Origin: Nostoc sp. KVJ20
GTDB lineage: Bacteria > Cyanobacteriota > Cyanobacteriia > Cyanobacteriales > Nostocaceae
Assembly: GCF_001712795.1 (NCBI RefSeq)
Contig: NZ_KV757650.1
Span: 1-64,000 of the forward strand
DNA length: 64,000 nucleotides
Direction: 5' to 3'
This document shows positions 1 through 9,751 of the stretch, piece by piece (within the stretch, counting starts at the first letter, position 1; each line of letters opens with the position of its first letter). Under the pieces are notes generated by a model, which made no database searches, was not told the origin of the DNA, and worked only from the letters and a program-made list of their open reading frames with translations. The translations under genes were made by a program, and so were the position numbers.

Positions 1-75
1 ATCCACCTCAGAACTCCGTTAATGAGTCTTTGATGCTCATTAATCAAGCCATGAACTGTACTCTTTTATTTCCTA

Positions 76-127
76 CCCCATGCCCCATGCCCCATGCCCC
101 ATGCCCTATGCCCTATGCCCTATGCCC
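76..127. repeat. Heptameric tandem repeat (CCCCATG / CCCTATG)
   Basis: Direct reading: ccccatgccccatgccccatgccccatgccctatgccctatgccctatgcccc. Confidence 0.95.
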
Positions 128-1286
128 CAATTGTATTTGTGTCAATGTCAAATTTGCTGGCGATCGCTGAGATTATTTCTTGCTCAATTGGTGTAGTCTG
201 ATTGTCAGCCTGGGCAATTTTGTAACACTGAGCTAACAAAGGTATGGCAAAATCACGATTTAGCTGATTTAACAATACATCTAAAGGTTGGGGTGATTTG
301 ATATTTTGGGCAATGGCATCTAAGGACTTAGGACTGATGTTTACAGCTTTTAATTCTGGCAAAATTTCTTCCCAAGTCTTTTCTGGATGACTGGCTAGGA
401 TCATGTGGACTAAGATTTGATCCATGAGAGTTTGTTGAGCGATAGCACTTTCGAGATACTTTTCGCTTTCGGCTTTTAAGGTTGCCAATGTCTCTGGCGA
501 TTCGAGGGATGTTGATTCATCCAGCTTGGCTTCATAAAATCGACAAGCAGCATACCCCAATGAATAGATCATCGTCGCATTTGAACTAGCTCCGATCGCT
601 GCACCAGCAAAAGGTACATTTCGCAGCAACCCTAATCCAGCAGCTTTTAATAAACGGCCTCCACCCAAAGCCAAACCAAAAATTGCCAAAACTTCGCCTT
701 TCCGGGCAGGATCTTTTAAATCTAGCCCATAGTCAGATGCAATCTCATAAATCATTTCTGATTGCAATTTTGTTGTTGCTGTTAAATCAATTGCCAACAA
801 TGCAACTGCTACTCCCGGCAAAATACTAGTTGCTAGTCCAACAGTGCCAGCTTTAGTCGCTTTTGCCAGCATGATTCGGTGAGCAATCTGGCTAGTTGAT
901 TCATTGGGATACTTTTGCTTTAGCTTCTTTACTGCCGCTTCTGCTTTTTCTAAATCAATAATGTCAGTACTACCAATTAGCCAGTTAAGATTTAACACTC
1001 CAGATACTTTTCTAATCAGCCAATTTTGGCTGAGGTGGTTAACAAACTGACCGCTAGTTTGAGTTGTTTGCTCAATTAACTTGTGTGTTTGTTTCGCGGT
1101 GGCTTCTCCCACACCCACTACTGTGTCTAAAACCGCCATGCCAGTATCAGCAACAGTTTTAACAAAAGACTCTATTATAGATGGTTCATTTTCTACTGAT
1201 GATTGAGCCTGAATTCCGAATTTTGAAGTTTCTGTGGGTGAATTACCTGATTTTTTCACTTCTATTTCTTGGGGTTTGTCTGCCAT
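120..1286 (-). CDS. EcsC-like membrane-associated protein
   Basis: 388-aa ORF with Gly/Ala-rich hydrophobic segments (GTVGLATSILPGVAVALLAIDLT, NVPFAGAAIGASSNATMIYSLG) typical of EcsC-like proteins; stop codon lies in a heptamer repeat. Confidence 0.55.
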   Translation of the reverse strand: MADKPQEIEVKKSGNSPTETSKFGIQAQSSVENEPSIIESFVKTVADTGMAVLDTVVGVGEATAKQTHKLIEQTTQTSGQFVNHLSQNWLIRKVSGVLNLNWLIGSTDIIDLEKAEAAVKKLKQKYPNESTSQIAHRIMLAKATKAGTVGLATSILPGVAVALLAIDLTATTKLQSEMIYEIASDYGLDLKDPARKGEVLAIFGLALGGGRLLKAAGLGLLRNVPFAGAAIGASSNATMIYSLGYAACRFYEAKLDESTSLESPETLATLKAESEKYLESAIAQQTLMDQILVHMILASHPEKTWEEILPELKAVNISPKSLDAIAQNIKSPQPLDVLLNQLNRDFAIPLLAQCYKIAQADNQTTPIEQEIISAIASKFDIDTNTIGA

Positions 1287-1489
1287 TCTTTGACACCATT
1301 CTCTATCTCTAAAGCCTCTCTCTTTCTTTTAGCGAATCCTGAGCGGCTCTACATCCCTCTATAAACATAATTATCAGTTTCAGATTAACTATTTTCTTGT
1401 TTTAAAAACTGTGTTAATCCATCAAGAATAGGAACATCCTCTAATCCCTGTTAGGACTTACGCAAGTGTCACAAAAAAATCGGATTTGT

Positions 1490-1588
1490 AGTTTGTAGTA
1501 AGGGCTTTAGCCCTTATTTTGTTCGCGTAGCGTCTCGTTGGCGAAGCCTCTCGTAGAGAAGAGAGGACTAAAGTCCTCACTACGAACT
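1490..1588. repeat. Fold-back interspersed repeat (AGTTTGTAGTAAGGGCTTTAGCCCTTA ... AGGACTAAAGTCCTCACTACGAACT)
   Basis: Imperfect inverted termini; related copy at 48118-48174. Confidence 0.8.
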
Positions 1589-1677
1589 GAAAATAATATG
1601 AAAACAGAGGTAAACCACCAGCATCAGATGAGAAACGCGGGTAGAAATATCCCAATTTGATGCGATCGCACCTCACC

Positions 1678-2505
1678 TTATCCTCTCACCTCTAACCCGG
1701 TACTGATATCAGCATTACTTTCTAAAAATTCGTTATCCTTAAGAATTTCATAGAGATTAGTATCTTGCTCTAGTAAGCAAGCATGTCCGCAATGGGGCAA
1801 TACCACAATCTTGTTATTTGGTAGGATATTCCCTATACGCTTCACTTCAGTTACAGAAGGCAAAAGGCGATCGCTACCACCGGCAATTAGCATAACTGGT
1901 TGAGTTAAGCGACTTAATTGTTCCTCATCAATCTGAAACTCTCGCAGTAAAGATAATCGCCAAAGAACGGTTTCTGATGGTACAGAACGCATAGTTTTCA
2001 GTAAATCATGGCGATCGCTCCGGGAAATGCGTTGCAAAGATGCTAAAAACGGCAACAACCCTAGTGCGCCAATATCATACAATCCTGATGGCACTAAGTA
2101 AGTTAGTTGGGATGCCCAATGCAACCAAGGGCGAAGCCGAAAGGATGAAGCTGGGTTAATTAGGATAATTCGCTTAAATAAGTGAGGTGCTTGGATTGCT
2201 ACTTTCATTGCCAAGCAACCACCAAAGGACTCACCACACAGGTAAACTGGCCTCTGAGAGCTTTTTTCTAGTTCTGCGTGGATCAAGTCCAATACACTTT
2301 TAGTTAGCACATCCCAACTGTTAAGGTCTTTCCGGGGGATCGCCAAACTGCGGACATCGAAGCCAGTTTCTAATCCTGTGGTTTGCGATCGCAATAGTTG
2401 ACCTGTTCCATCCATTCCTGGCAAATATACCAATAGAGGATACTCTGGCTGTACTCGTTCAGGAGTCAGGAAACAAGGCTTTAACTCAACTTCAGAGATA
2501 GTCAT
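1678..2505 (-). CDS. Alpha/beta hydrolase, esterase/lipase-like
   Basis: LPGMDGTGQLL, GESFGG nucleophile elbow, C-terminal GHACLLEQ His motif. Confidence 0.85.
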   Translation of the reverse strand: MTISEVELKPCFLTPERVQPEYPLLVYLPGMDGTGQLLRSQTTGLETGFDVRSLAIPRKDLNSWDVLTKSVLDLIHAELEKSSQRPVYLCGESFGGCLAMKVAIQAPHLFKRIILINPASSFRLRPWLHWASQLTYLVPSGLYDIGALGLLPFLASLQRISRSDRHDLLKTMRSVPSETVLWRLSLLREFQIDEEQLSRLTQPVMLIAGGSDRLLPSVTEVKRIGNILPNNKIVVLPHCGHACLLEQDTNLYEILKDNEFLESNADISTGLEVRG

Positions 2506-2601
2506 TAGTCATTGGTCAGTAGTCAATGGTCATTTGTTAATGGTATAAAACTTTTGAACTGTTGATTGTTCGGACGATCCAAAATCCCAAATCGAACGGC
2601 T

Positions 2602-3327
2602 CTAATAGCAACCTTGACGCAGTAAATCACTAATTTCACCATGACAGTGTTCTGTCAGTTCAGCCACAACAGTTCTGGCTTGTTTGCCATGATATTTTTT
2701 ATGATGTTGGGGCGTAATCCAATAAGGATGACCGATTAACACTGCAACCCGACGATAAATTACCAAAGGATGCCAACCACTTTGGTTAAATAAAGGTTCT
2801 GAGGGGTCAAATACACTCAAAAGCCTTAGTGGGAAGCCATTTGTGTTTACCTCTTCTAAGGAGGCGATCGCGATCGGCAAAATCGCTAAATCCTGCACAT
2901 CAGCTCGCAATGCCAAATGGGCAAATCCTCGATGAAACTCACCCACCTGGTTTGGCTGAGTAAATTTCACCATTGGTTCAGTTCCTTCTGGAAATACTCC
3001 CACCATCTGCTTGGACTGCAATAGCACCTGCGACTGCAAAAAAAAGCTTTGCAGGCGGTTTTGAGTTTCCTCCAAAGGAAAACATCCCAATTGTCCGGTG
3101 ACAATCTCCCGCATTACTGGCACTTGTCCCATATAGTGATGGCAAGCAAAGCGAATAGGACTCGATAACGCCGCCATTAAAATCAGTGCATCCATAAAGC
3201 TGTGGTGATTGCTAACTACCAACACGCTGGCATCCTGGGGAATGCGGTCTTCGTAATAGCGAAACATTTGCGTTGAGAATGCAGCCACCAAAGCACGAGA
3301 AATCTCTAGGGGGCTATTTCGACTCAT
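2602..3327 (-). CDS. Lysophospholipid acyltransferase (LPLAT/PlsC-like) family protein
   Basis: SNHHSFMDALIL (HX4D-type) and GVFPEGTEP motifs. Confidence 0.85.
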   Translation of the reverse strand: MSRNSPLEISRALVAAFSTQMFRYYEDRIPQDASVLVVSNHHSFMDALILMAALSSPIRFACHHYMGQVPVMREIVTGQLGCFPLEETQNRLQSFFLQSQVLLQSKQMVGVFPEGTEPMVKFTQPNQVGEFHRGFAHLALRADVQDLAILPIAIASLEEVNTNGFPLRLLSVFDPSEPLFNQSGWHPLVIYRRVAVLIGHPYWITPQHHKKYHGKQARTVVAELTEHCHGEISDLLRQGCY

Positions 3328-3707
3328 ACCTAATCAATATATTTTTCCGGTAAATATGGCAGCTTATCTTAATTTAATTTTTACATTTCTTTACTATTGC
3401 CATGACCGTCTTAAGATAGAAATATCTAATCGACAAAAGCAAATAGATTTTTCACGTTCTCAATTATGTATTCTTGATCACAAGAATTTCTAATAGAAAG
3501 TATTCAAAAACATTATGATTAGTTAATTTTCATCTTTTAGGCAAAAATTATCAGAATTGATGCATATTACAAAACAATTATTGACCTAATAAATTTGCTA
3601 GTATGAAGGTGTTATTGGAAAAAATAGGAATTTTATTGTATAATTGCGTGGTTTTGCCGCTGAAAGCTAAGGTGTAAAACGTTTTAATAAGTTAATTTTT
3701 ATTTTGT

Positions 3708-5312
3708 ATGAATCTAGTGAATAAAAAAGAATTGACATTTGCACTAACAACACCCCTGTATTATGTAAATGATGTTCCCCATATAGGCAGCGCTTATACG
3801 ACGATCGCAGCAGATGTAGTTGCGCGATTTCACAGACTACTAGGACATCAGGTATTACTAATTACAGGTACAGATGAACATGGGCAAAAAATTCAGCGAT
3901 CGGCAGAAAGTTTAGGCAAAGCACCACAAGAGTTTTGCGATGAAATTGTCCCTAGCTTCGTAAGTTTATGGCAGTTACTAGACATTCAATACGATCGCTT
4001 TAGTCGGACTACTGCACCTCGTCATGAAGCGATCGTCAAAGAATTCTTTGAGCGAGTCTGGAAATCTGGTGATATCTACCAGGGACAACAACAAGGCTGG
4101 TATTGCGTATCCTGCGAAGAATTCAAAGAAGAACGGGATCTATTAGAAGGACACCGTTGCCCAATTCATACTAACAAAGAAGTAGAGTGGCGAGACGAAC
4201 AAAACTATTTTTTCCGCTTATCCAAATATCAAACTAAGCTGACAGAATTTTATCAATCTAGACCAGATTTTATTCAACCAGAAAGTCGGCGCAACGAAGT
4301 TCTCAGCTTTGTCAATCAAGGACTGCAAGACTTTTCCATTTCACGAGTGAATTTAGATTGGGGTTTTCCCGTACCAGTTGATCCCAAGCACACCCTTTAT
4401 GTTTGGTTTGATGCGCTGCTAGGTTATGTCACAGCATTACTAGAACCAGATGCAGAACCGACTTTAGCAAATGCTTTAGAAACATGGTGGCCGATCAACC
4501 TGCACCTAATTGGTAAAGATATTCTCCGCTTCCATGCCGTTTACTGGCCCGCAATGCTGTTGTCGGCTAGCTTACCCTTGCCAGAGCGAGTATTTGGGCA
4601 TGGCTTTTTGACCAAAGATGGGCAGAAGATGGGCAAAAGTCTGGGTAATACCCTTGATCCTATTGCGTTAGTTCAGCGCTATGGTAGTGATGCCGTTCGT
4701 TATTACTTCCTTAAGGAAATCGAATTTGGCAAAGATGGAGATTTTAATGAAGTAAGGTTCATTAATGTTTTGAATGCAGATTTGGCAAATGATTTAGGTA
4801 ATTTGCTCAATCGCACCTTGAACATGGTGAAGAAATACTGCGCCCAGAATAAAGTCCCATCAATCGGGAATGAAGCGATTCCTGACGAAAATCCTTTGAA
4901 AGCAATTGGTTTACGTCTAGGGGAACAGGTGAAACAAGCATACCAAGAGCTAGCTTTCAATCAAGCCTGCGGGGCTATCCTTTCATTGGTGCAAGCCAGT
5001 AATAAGTTTATTGATGAACAAGCTCCTTGGTCATTATATAAACAGGGACAGCAGGAGTCGGTGGAAAAAGTTCTCTACGCAGTTCTAGAATCAGTTAGAC
5101 TAGCAGCTTATCTGCTATCCCCAATTATTCCGAACATCAGTAGCGATATTTATCAGCAGCTAGGCTTTGGAATAAACTTTAACGATCAAATACAAAGTTC
5201 AGTTACCACTCCTTTTTCTATTCATGCTACATGGGGAATACTATCCAGTAAACAAGAGTTGGGTACACCCAAACCTATTTTTAAGCGAATAGAACCCCCG
5301 AAAAACGATTAG
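3708..5312 (+). CDS. metG: Methionyl-tRNA synthetase
   Basis: TTPLYYVNDVPHIGSAYTT (HIGH) and KMGKSLGNTLDP (KMSKS) signatures. Confidence 0.97.
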   Translation: MNLVNKKELTFALTTPLYYVNDVPHIGSAYTTIAADVVARFHRLLGHQVLLITGTDEHGQKIQRSAESLGKAPQEFCDEIVPSFVSLWQLLDIQYDRFSRTTAPRHEAIVKEFFERVWKSGDIYQGQQQGWYCVSCEEFKEERDLLEGHRCPIHTNKEVEWRDEQNYFFRLSKYQTKLTEFYQSRPDFIQPESRRNEVLSFVNQGLQDFSISRVNLDWGFPVPVDPKHTLYVWFDALLGYVTALLEPDAEPTLANALETWWPINLHLIGKDILRFHAVYWPAMLLSASLPLPERVFGHGFLTKDGQKMGKSLGNTLDPIALVQRYGSDAVRYYFLKEIEFGKDGDFNEVRFINVLNADLANDLGNLLNRTLNMVKKYCAQNKVPSIGNEAIPDENPLKAIGLRLGEQVKQAYQELAFNQACGAILSLVQASNKFIDEQAPWSLYKQGQQESVEKVLYAVLESVRLAAYLLSPIIPNISSDIYQQLGFGINFNDQIQSSVTTPFSIHATWGILSSKQELGTPKPIFKRIEPPKND

Positions 5313-5475
5313 TCCTTATCAAAGTCTGATTTTGTTCAATTTCTTATTTTCTCAAAAAATTTATCGTGGCTGAATTTAAATTAGCCCCGGAACATTATCA
5401 TAAGCCGCTGTGACTAGCATCTAAAAGTTGGTAATTTGTATCAAAAATAACAGGGATAAAAATTGAGGTATCACA

Positions 5476-6108
5476 ATGATGTTGAATAATTTGGAAAACG
5501 ATTCGATCTTTACGCCAGAACAAGTTTTGGAGAATCGGGGTAGAGTTGCCATATTTATAGATGGCTCAAATTTATTTTATGCTGCACTGCAACTAGGCAT
5601 TGAGATCGACTACACCAAGCTATTGTGCCGATTAACTGGAGGTTCCAGACTGCTGCGTTCTTTTTTCTACACTGGTGTAGACCGGACAAACGAGAAGCAA
5701 CAGGGTTTTCTGCTGTGGATGCGTCGCAATGGCTATCGAGTCATTGCTAAGGATTTAGTCCAGCTACCAGATGGTTCTAAAAAAGCTAACCTGGATGTAG
5801 AAATAGCAGTCGATATGATGGCACTAGTAGATTCTTATGATACCGCAGTTTTAGTCAGCGGTGATGGGGATTTAGCTTATGCAGTTAATTCAGTGAGCTA
5901 TCGGGGCGTGCGGGTAGAAGTGGTGAGCTTGCGATCGATGACCAGTGACAGCTTAATTAATGTAAGCGATCGCTACATCGATTTAGAAGCCATCAAAGAG
6001 GATATTCAAAAAACCCCTCGCCAAAGTTATCCATACCGGCCTTTATCTGGTATCGGTTTTTTAGAAGACCCCAGAAGTAGTGATGGACACCTAGAAATCC
6101 AAGAATAA
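5476..6108 (+). CDS. NYN domain protein, LabA/DUF88-like
   Basis: VAIFIDGSNLFYA ... DVEIAVDMMAL ... AVLVSGDGDLAYAV; PIN-like acidic motifs. Confidence 0.9.
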   Translation: MMLNNLENDSIFTPEQVLENRGRVAIFIDGSNLFYAALQLGIEIDYTKLLCRLTGGSRLLRSFFYTGVDRTNEKQQGFLLWMRRNGYRVIAKDLVQLPDGSKKANLDVEIAVDMMALVDSYDTAVLVSGDGDLAYAVNSVSYRGVRVEVVSLRSMTSDSLINVSDRYIDLEAIKEDIQKTPRQSYPYRPLSGIGFLEDPRSSDGHLEIQE

Positions 6109-7316
6109 TGGCGTATAAATTTCATCAAAAGGGGAGATGGGGCAAGAGAAAAATTCAAAATTTCTCCTCCACTCCCTCTTTTCTTATTTTACCTTTGACC
6201 TTTTTCTTGGTATTTGGTTTAGTTGCTTGCGGGGGTAAATCCCCTCCAGCTTCCCAACAAAATACTGCGGATTCATCTAATCCAGATAGCGATTTGACTT
6301 TCTTTGATGTCACCCTAGAACAAGCAGATGAAGTGGGAAGACCCATTTGGAAAGTCAGGGCTAAAACTGCAAAATACACCAAAGAAAAACAAATTGGTCA
6401 GGCTGAAAGTCCTTATGGTGAACTATACCAAGATGGCAAAGTAGTTTACCAAATCAAGGCAGATGTAGCAGACATTGAGCAAGATGGGAAGCAGTTGTTT
6501 CTTAAAGGCAAGATATTTGCCACAGACCCTAGTAATGGAATTGTATTGCAAGGCAATGAATTAGAATGGCGACCCCAAGAAGATTTGTTGATTGTCCGCA
6601 ACCAGATTAACGGCACTCATAAACAACTACAAGCAGTGGCGAAAGAAGCGCGAGTTAAAACCCGCGAACAGCGAATGGAATTTTCTGGAGGAGTAATAGC
6701 GAATTCAGCTGATCCCCAATTACAAGTTAGAACCGAGCATTTGATCTGGAATATTAAAGAAGAAAAACTGATTGGCGATCGCCCCATAGAAATTGATCGC
6801 TACAAAGATAATAAAATTAGCGATCGCGGCAAGGGAAATTATGCCGAAGTCAACTTAAAAACAAAAATTGCCACTGTCCAGAAAAATGCCCAACTAGAAT
6901 TACTAGACCCGCCACTGCAAATAGCTAGTAACTCTATGACCTGGAACATGAACACAGAAAATATTACCACACACTCGCCCACACGAATGTTCCACCGTAC
7001 CGAAAATGTCACAGTGACATCCAATCAAGGTCAAATGATAATACCGCGAAAAATTGTTTATTTAACAGGTAACGTCAACGCCGTTGGTCAGCGTCGCCAG
7101 TCTCTAAGATCCAATTCATTAACTTGGTATTTAGACAATAAGTTAGTTGAAGCTCAGGGAAATGTGCTTTATCGGCAAGTTGACCCACAAATAAATTTTG
7201 TGGGTGAAACAGCCGTTGGTAATCTGCAAACAGAAAATATTGTTGTCAAAGGTGGCAGTCCTAGCGGTAGGGTCGTAACGGAGATTATTCCCCAAGAAAG
7301 AGCCAATCGTCAGTAG
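6108..7316 (+). CDS. lptC: LPS export ABC transporter periplasmic protein LptC-like lipoprotein
   Basis: Lipobox-like FGLVACGG, LptC start (FFDVTLEQADEVGRPIWKVRAKTAKYTKE) and OstA/LptA-like repeats. Confidence 0.8.
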   Translation: MAYKFHQKGRWGKRKIQNFSSTPSFLILPLTFFLVFGLVACGGKSPPASQQNTADSSNPDSDLTFFDVTLEQADEVGRPIWKVRAKTAKYTKEKQIGQAESPYGELYQDGKVVYQIKADVADIEQDGKQLFLKGKIFATDPSNGIVLQGNELEWRPQEDLLIVRNQINGTHKQLQAVAKEARVKTREQRMEFSGGVIANSADPQLQVRTEHLIWNIKEEKLIGDRPIEIDRYKDNKISDRGKGNYAEVNLKTKIATVQKNAQLELLDPPLQIASNSMTWNMNTENITTHSPTRMFHRTENVTVTSNQGQMIIPRKIVYLTGNVNAVGQRRQSLRSNSLTWYLDNKLVEAQGNVLYRQVDPQINFVGETAVGNLQTENIVVKGGSPSGRVVTEIIPQERANRQ

Positions 7317-7319
7317 TGG

Positions 7320-7406
7320 AGTTAGGGGCATTGGGCATGGGGCATTGGGCATTGTTTATAGTAGTTATTCTCAATCTCCCTCATCCCCACTCCCCACTCC
7401 CCACTC
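7320..7406. repeat. G/C-rich heptamer repeats (GGGCATT/GGGGCAT and CCCCACT)
   Basis: Direct reading: ggggcattgggcatggggcattgggcatt and ccccactccccactccccactc. Confidence 0.85.
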
Positions 7407-7425
7407 ATAAATTTTGGGTTGGTCG

Positions 7426-7450
7426 AGTACTAGGCTAGGATTTTAGTACT
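7426..7450. promoter_or_regulatory. Inverted repeat AGTACTA-N11-TAGTACT upstream of a CsoR/RcnR-family gene (candidate operator)
   Basis: 7-bp perfect arms 20 bp before the start codon at 7470. Confidence 0.3.
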
Positions 7451-7469
7451 ACAAGTCCTTTGATAACCC

Positions 7470-7871
7470 ATGAATGGATCAAACAGATTAGGTAAGGAAT
7501 CCTTGCCAACACCCCAGCAAGCAGAACATTCCCACCATCATGATACAGAGCAAGAGCAGACAGATCATACTCATGGGACTGGAGAGTTAGCTCATTCTCA
7601 CGTCCATAGTGAAGAATCTCTACGGCGAATTGTCAATCGATTATCGCGTATAGAAGGACATGTTCGTGGTATTAAGACAATGGTGCAGCAAAGTACCCCT
7701 TGTCCTGATGTTTTACTGCAAATTGCCGCAGTCCGAGGCGCATTGGATCGGGTAGCGCGAATTGTTTTGGATGAACATTTAACCGAGTGCATTGGTAGAG
7801 CCGCACAAGAAGGTAATATTGACCTTGAAATTAAACAGTTAAAAGCTGCTTTAGATCGATTTTTACCTTAA
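7470..7871 (+). CDS. CsoR/RcnR-family metal-sensing repressor with His-rich N-terminus (InrS-like)
   Basis: IVNRLSRIEGHVRGIKTMVQQSTPCPDVLLQIAAVRGALDRV; N-terminal HSHHHDTEQEQTDHTHGTGELAHSHVH. Confidence 0.88.
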   Translation: MNGSNRLGKESLPTPQQAEHSHHHDTEQEQTDHTHGTGELAHSHVHSEESLRRIVNRLSRIEGHVRGIKTMVQQSTPCPDVLLQIAAVRGALDRVARIVLDEHLTECIGRAAQEGNIDLEIKQLKAALDRFLP

Positions 7872-8053
7872 AAATTAAAAAAATAATGTAGGATACATTC
7901 GCTATTCAATAGTGCATCATGATATTTACCTTAGCAATATTATGTTGCAAACTTTTAGCAACCTATTTTAATTCATTTCCTCGTATGCTTAAATAAGCTT
8001 ACTCCATAAGATAATATGCTGTGCAGCCAAGAAAGATGGTTTTTAAGTAGACT

Positions 8054-8872
8054 ATGGTAAGAGAAAAATATCAATTTTACTATTCTTTCATGGGCAACCC
8101 AGAAAAACCACTGATTCTTTTTCTGCATGGTTTCATGGGTAATATAAATGAATTTGATGAAGCTATAAAATTACTATCTGATGAATTTTCCTATTTAACA
8201 ATTGATCTCCCTGGACATGGCAAAACCCAAGTTTTGGCTGGGGATGATTACTATACAATAACAAACACTGCCCATGCATTAATCAACTTGCTGGATGAGT
8301 TAAAAATTGCCAAATGCTTTTTAGTTGGTTATTCAATGGGTGGAAGATTAGCTTTATATCTCACCCTGAATTTTCCAGAACGTTTTCATAAAGTTGTACT
8401 AGAGTCAGCTTCACCAGGTTTGCCAACAGAAGCAGAACGATTAGAACGCATTAAACTTGATACGCAAATAGGTAGAAAGGTAACAAGAAGTTTTGAAAAA
8501 AACGATTTTGCCACTTTTTTATCACATTGGTATGATCAGCCGATTTTTGCTTGTATCAAAAATCATCCAGAATACGATCGCATGGTAGAAATTAGGTTAC
8601 AGAACAATCCCCAGGAATTAGATAAGTCACTGCGCTTTATGGGTACTGGATACCAACCCTCTTTATGGGAAAAGCTAAAAGATAATACAATTCCTATTCT
8701 CTTATTAGTTGGTGAATATGATAAAAAATTTATATCTATTAATACAGAAATGGCTAAAAGATGTGAATTTGCCCAGATGAGAATAATTGATAATGCTGGG
8801 CATAATATCCACTTTGAAAACACCTTGGCATTTGTGGAAAATATAAAAGACTTTTTGTCCGCAGCAAGTTAA
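8054..8872 (+). CDS. menH: Alpha/beta hydrolase, MenH-like (2-succinyl-6-hydroxy-2,4-cyclohexadiene-1-carboxylate synthase)
   Basis: LFLHGFMGNINEFD, LPGHGKT, VGYSMGGRLALYL, DNAGHNIHFE. Confidence 0.75.
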   Translation: MVREKYQFYYSFMGNPEKPLILFLHGFMGNINEFDEAIKLLSDEFSYLTIDLPGHGKTQVLAGDDYYTITNTAHALINLLDELKIAKCFLVGYSMGGRLALYLTLNFPERFHKVVLESASPGLPTEAERLERIKLDTQIGRKVTRSFEKNDFATFLSHWYDQPIFACIKNHPEYDRMVEIRLQNNPQELDKSLRFMGTGYQPSLWEKLKDNTIPILLLVGEYDKKFISINTEMAKRCEFAQMRIIDNAGHNIHFENTLAFVENIKDFLSAAS

Positions 8873-8886
8873 AAATTAAGATAACT

Positions 8887-9537
8887 TCACTGCTTCTTTA
8901 TTGCCTTGCTAGAAGGAGTTGGGGATGGTGTCAAATTCGGGGCTGTTGGTTGATTAATTGCGGTTAATTCTTCTTGCAACATTTTCTGATAAATCTTAGG
9001 TAAAGAGCTACTAACAGAATTAGTTTCTATCCCATATCCTAAACTTGTCCAGGTGGGAGAGAGTCGCCGCAAAACATCATTTATCTTTCCCTGACGCAAC
9101 AGTTGAGAAATATCAACTCCCCAAACTTTAGAATCATTTAACCATCGGTAAACTACTACATCTTGATATTCTGCTTCAAAACTATAACCAGTCCAAAACA
9201 TCATCTGCATTGGATTTGGATGATAAGTGGGGGCTAAACGATACCAAGTAATGTTGATAATTTGATATCTGCCAGCAGCAGTAGAACAATTACCTGTGTT
9301 GGGGCCTGTGACAATTGTGACGCATATCTCAGGATGTCGGCTGAGGTCATTAACTTGCTGTCCACCGTATAACAGCGAATAGGGACGGTTCCCACTAGCC
9401 TCACTCGCCGAGATAGTTCGCATTAAAGCGCGAATATAGGGGTCGCCCTGTTTCATGACCAAAGGCGGCTGTTGATCTCTAAAAACGGGATCAGAAGGCG
9501 ATCGCAAGTCTCCAATATACCATTGCAATAAATACAC
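8887..9537 (-). CDS. Muramidase/lysozyme-like glycosidase (phage-lysozyme fold); may extend to 9603
   Basis: RTISASEASGNRPYSLLYGG ... STAAGRYQIINITWY; in-frame upstream codons encode a TM-like helix. Confidence 0.7.
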   Translation of the reverse strand: MYLLQWYIGDLRSPSDPVFRDQQPPLVMKQGDPYIRALMRTISASEASGNRPYSLLYGGQQVNDLSRHPEICVTIVTGPNTGNCSTAAGRYQIINITWYRLAPTYHPNPMQMMFWTGYSFEAEYQDVVVYRWLNDSKVWGVDISQLLRQGKINDVLRRLSPTWTSLGYGIETNSVSSSLPKIYQKMLQEELTAINQPTAPNLTPSPTPSSKAIKKQ

Positions 9538-9751
9538 AAAGCCGAGAAGCGCGGCTATCGGGCCAATAAGCTTTTCAGCACCTTTGAATTCAAAGCCTTT
9601 CAGAGTCTAACTCCTTCAAATTTGCTCTGTTTACTAACAACAATAATTGACGCGCTCATTCTGGCAAAGTTCACATACATACCGACTATTTGTAGGGGAC
9701 GCATAGATGCGCCCCCCTAGCGCGTGTTGCTCCTAACTCTTCACTGGTTGA

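Noticed and set aside
76-127. CRISPR-like array
   Set aside because: Units are 7 bp with no spacers; these are short tandemly repeated repetitive sequences, as at 41608-41795 and 47338-47396.
1458-1676. 72-aa minus-strand ORF
   Set aside because: Runs through the fold-back repeat 1490-1588; no domain.
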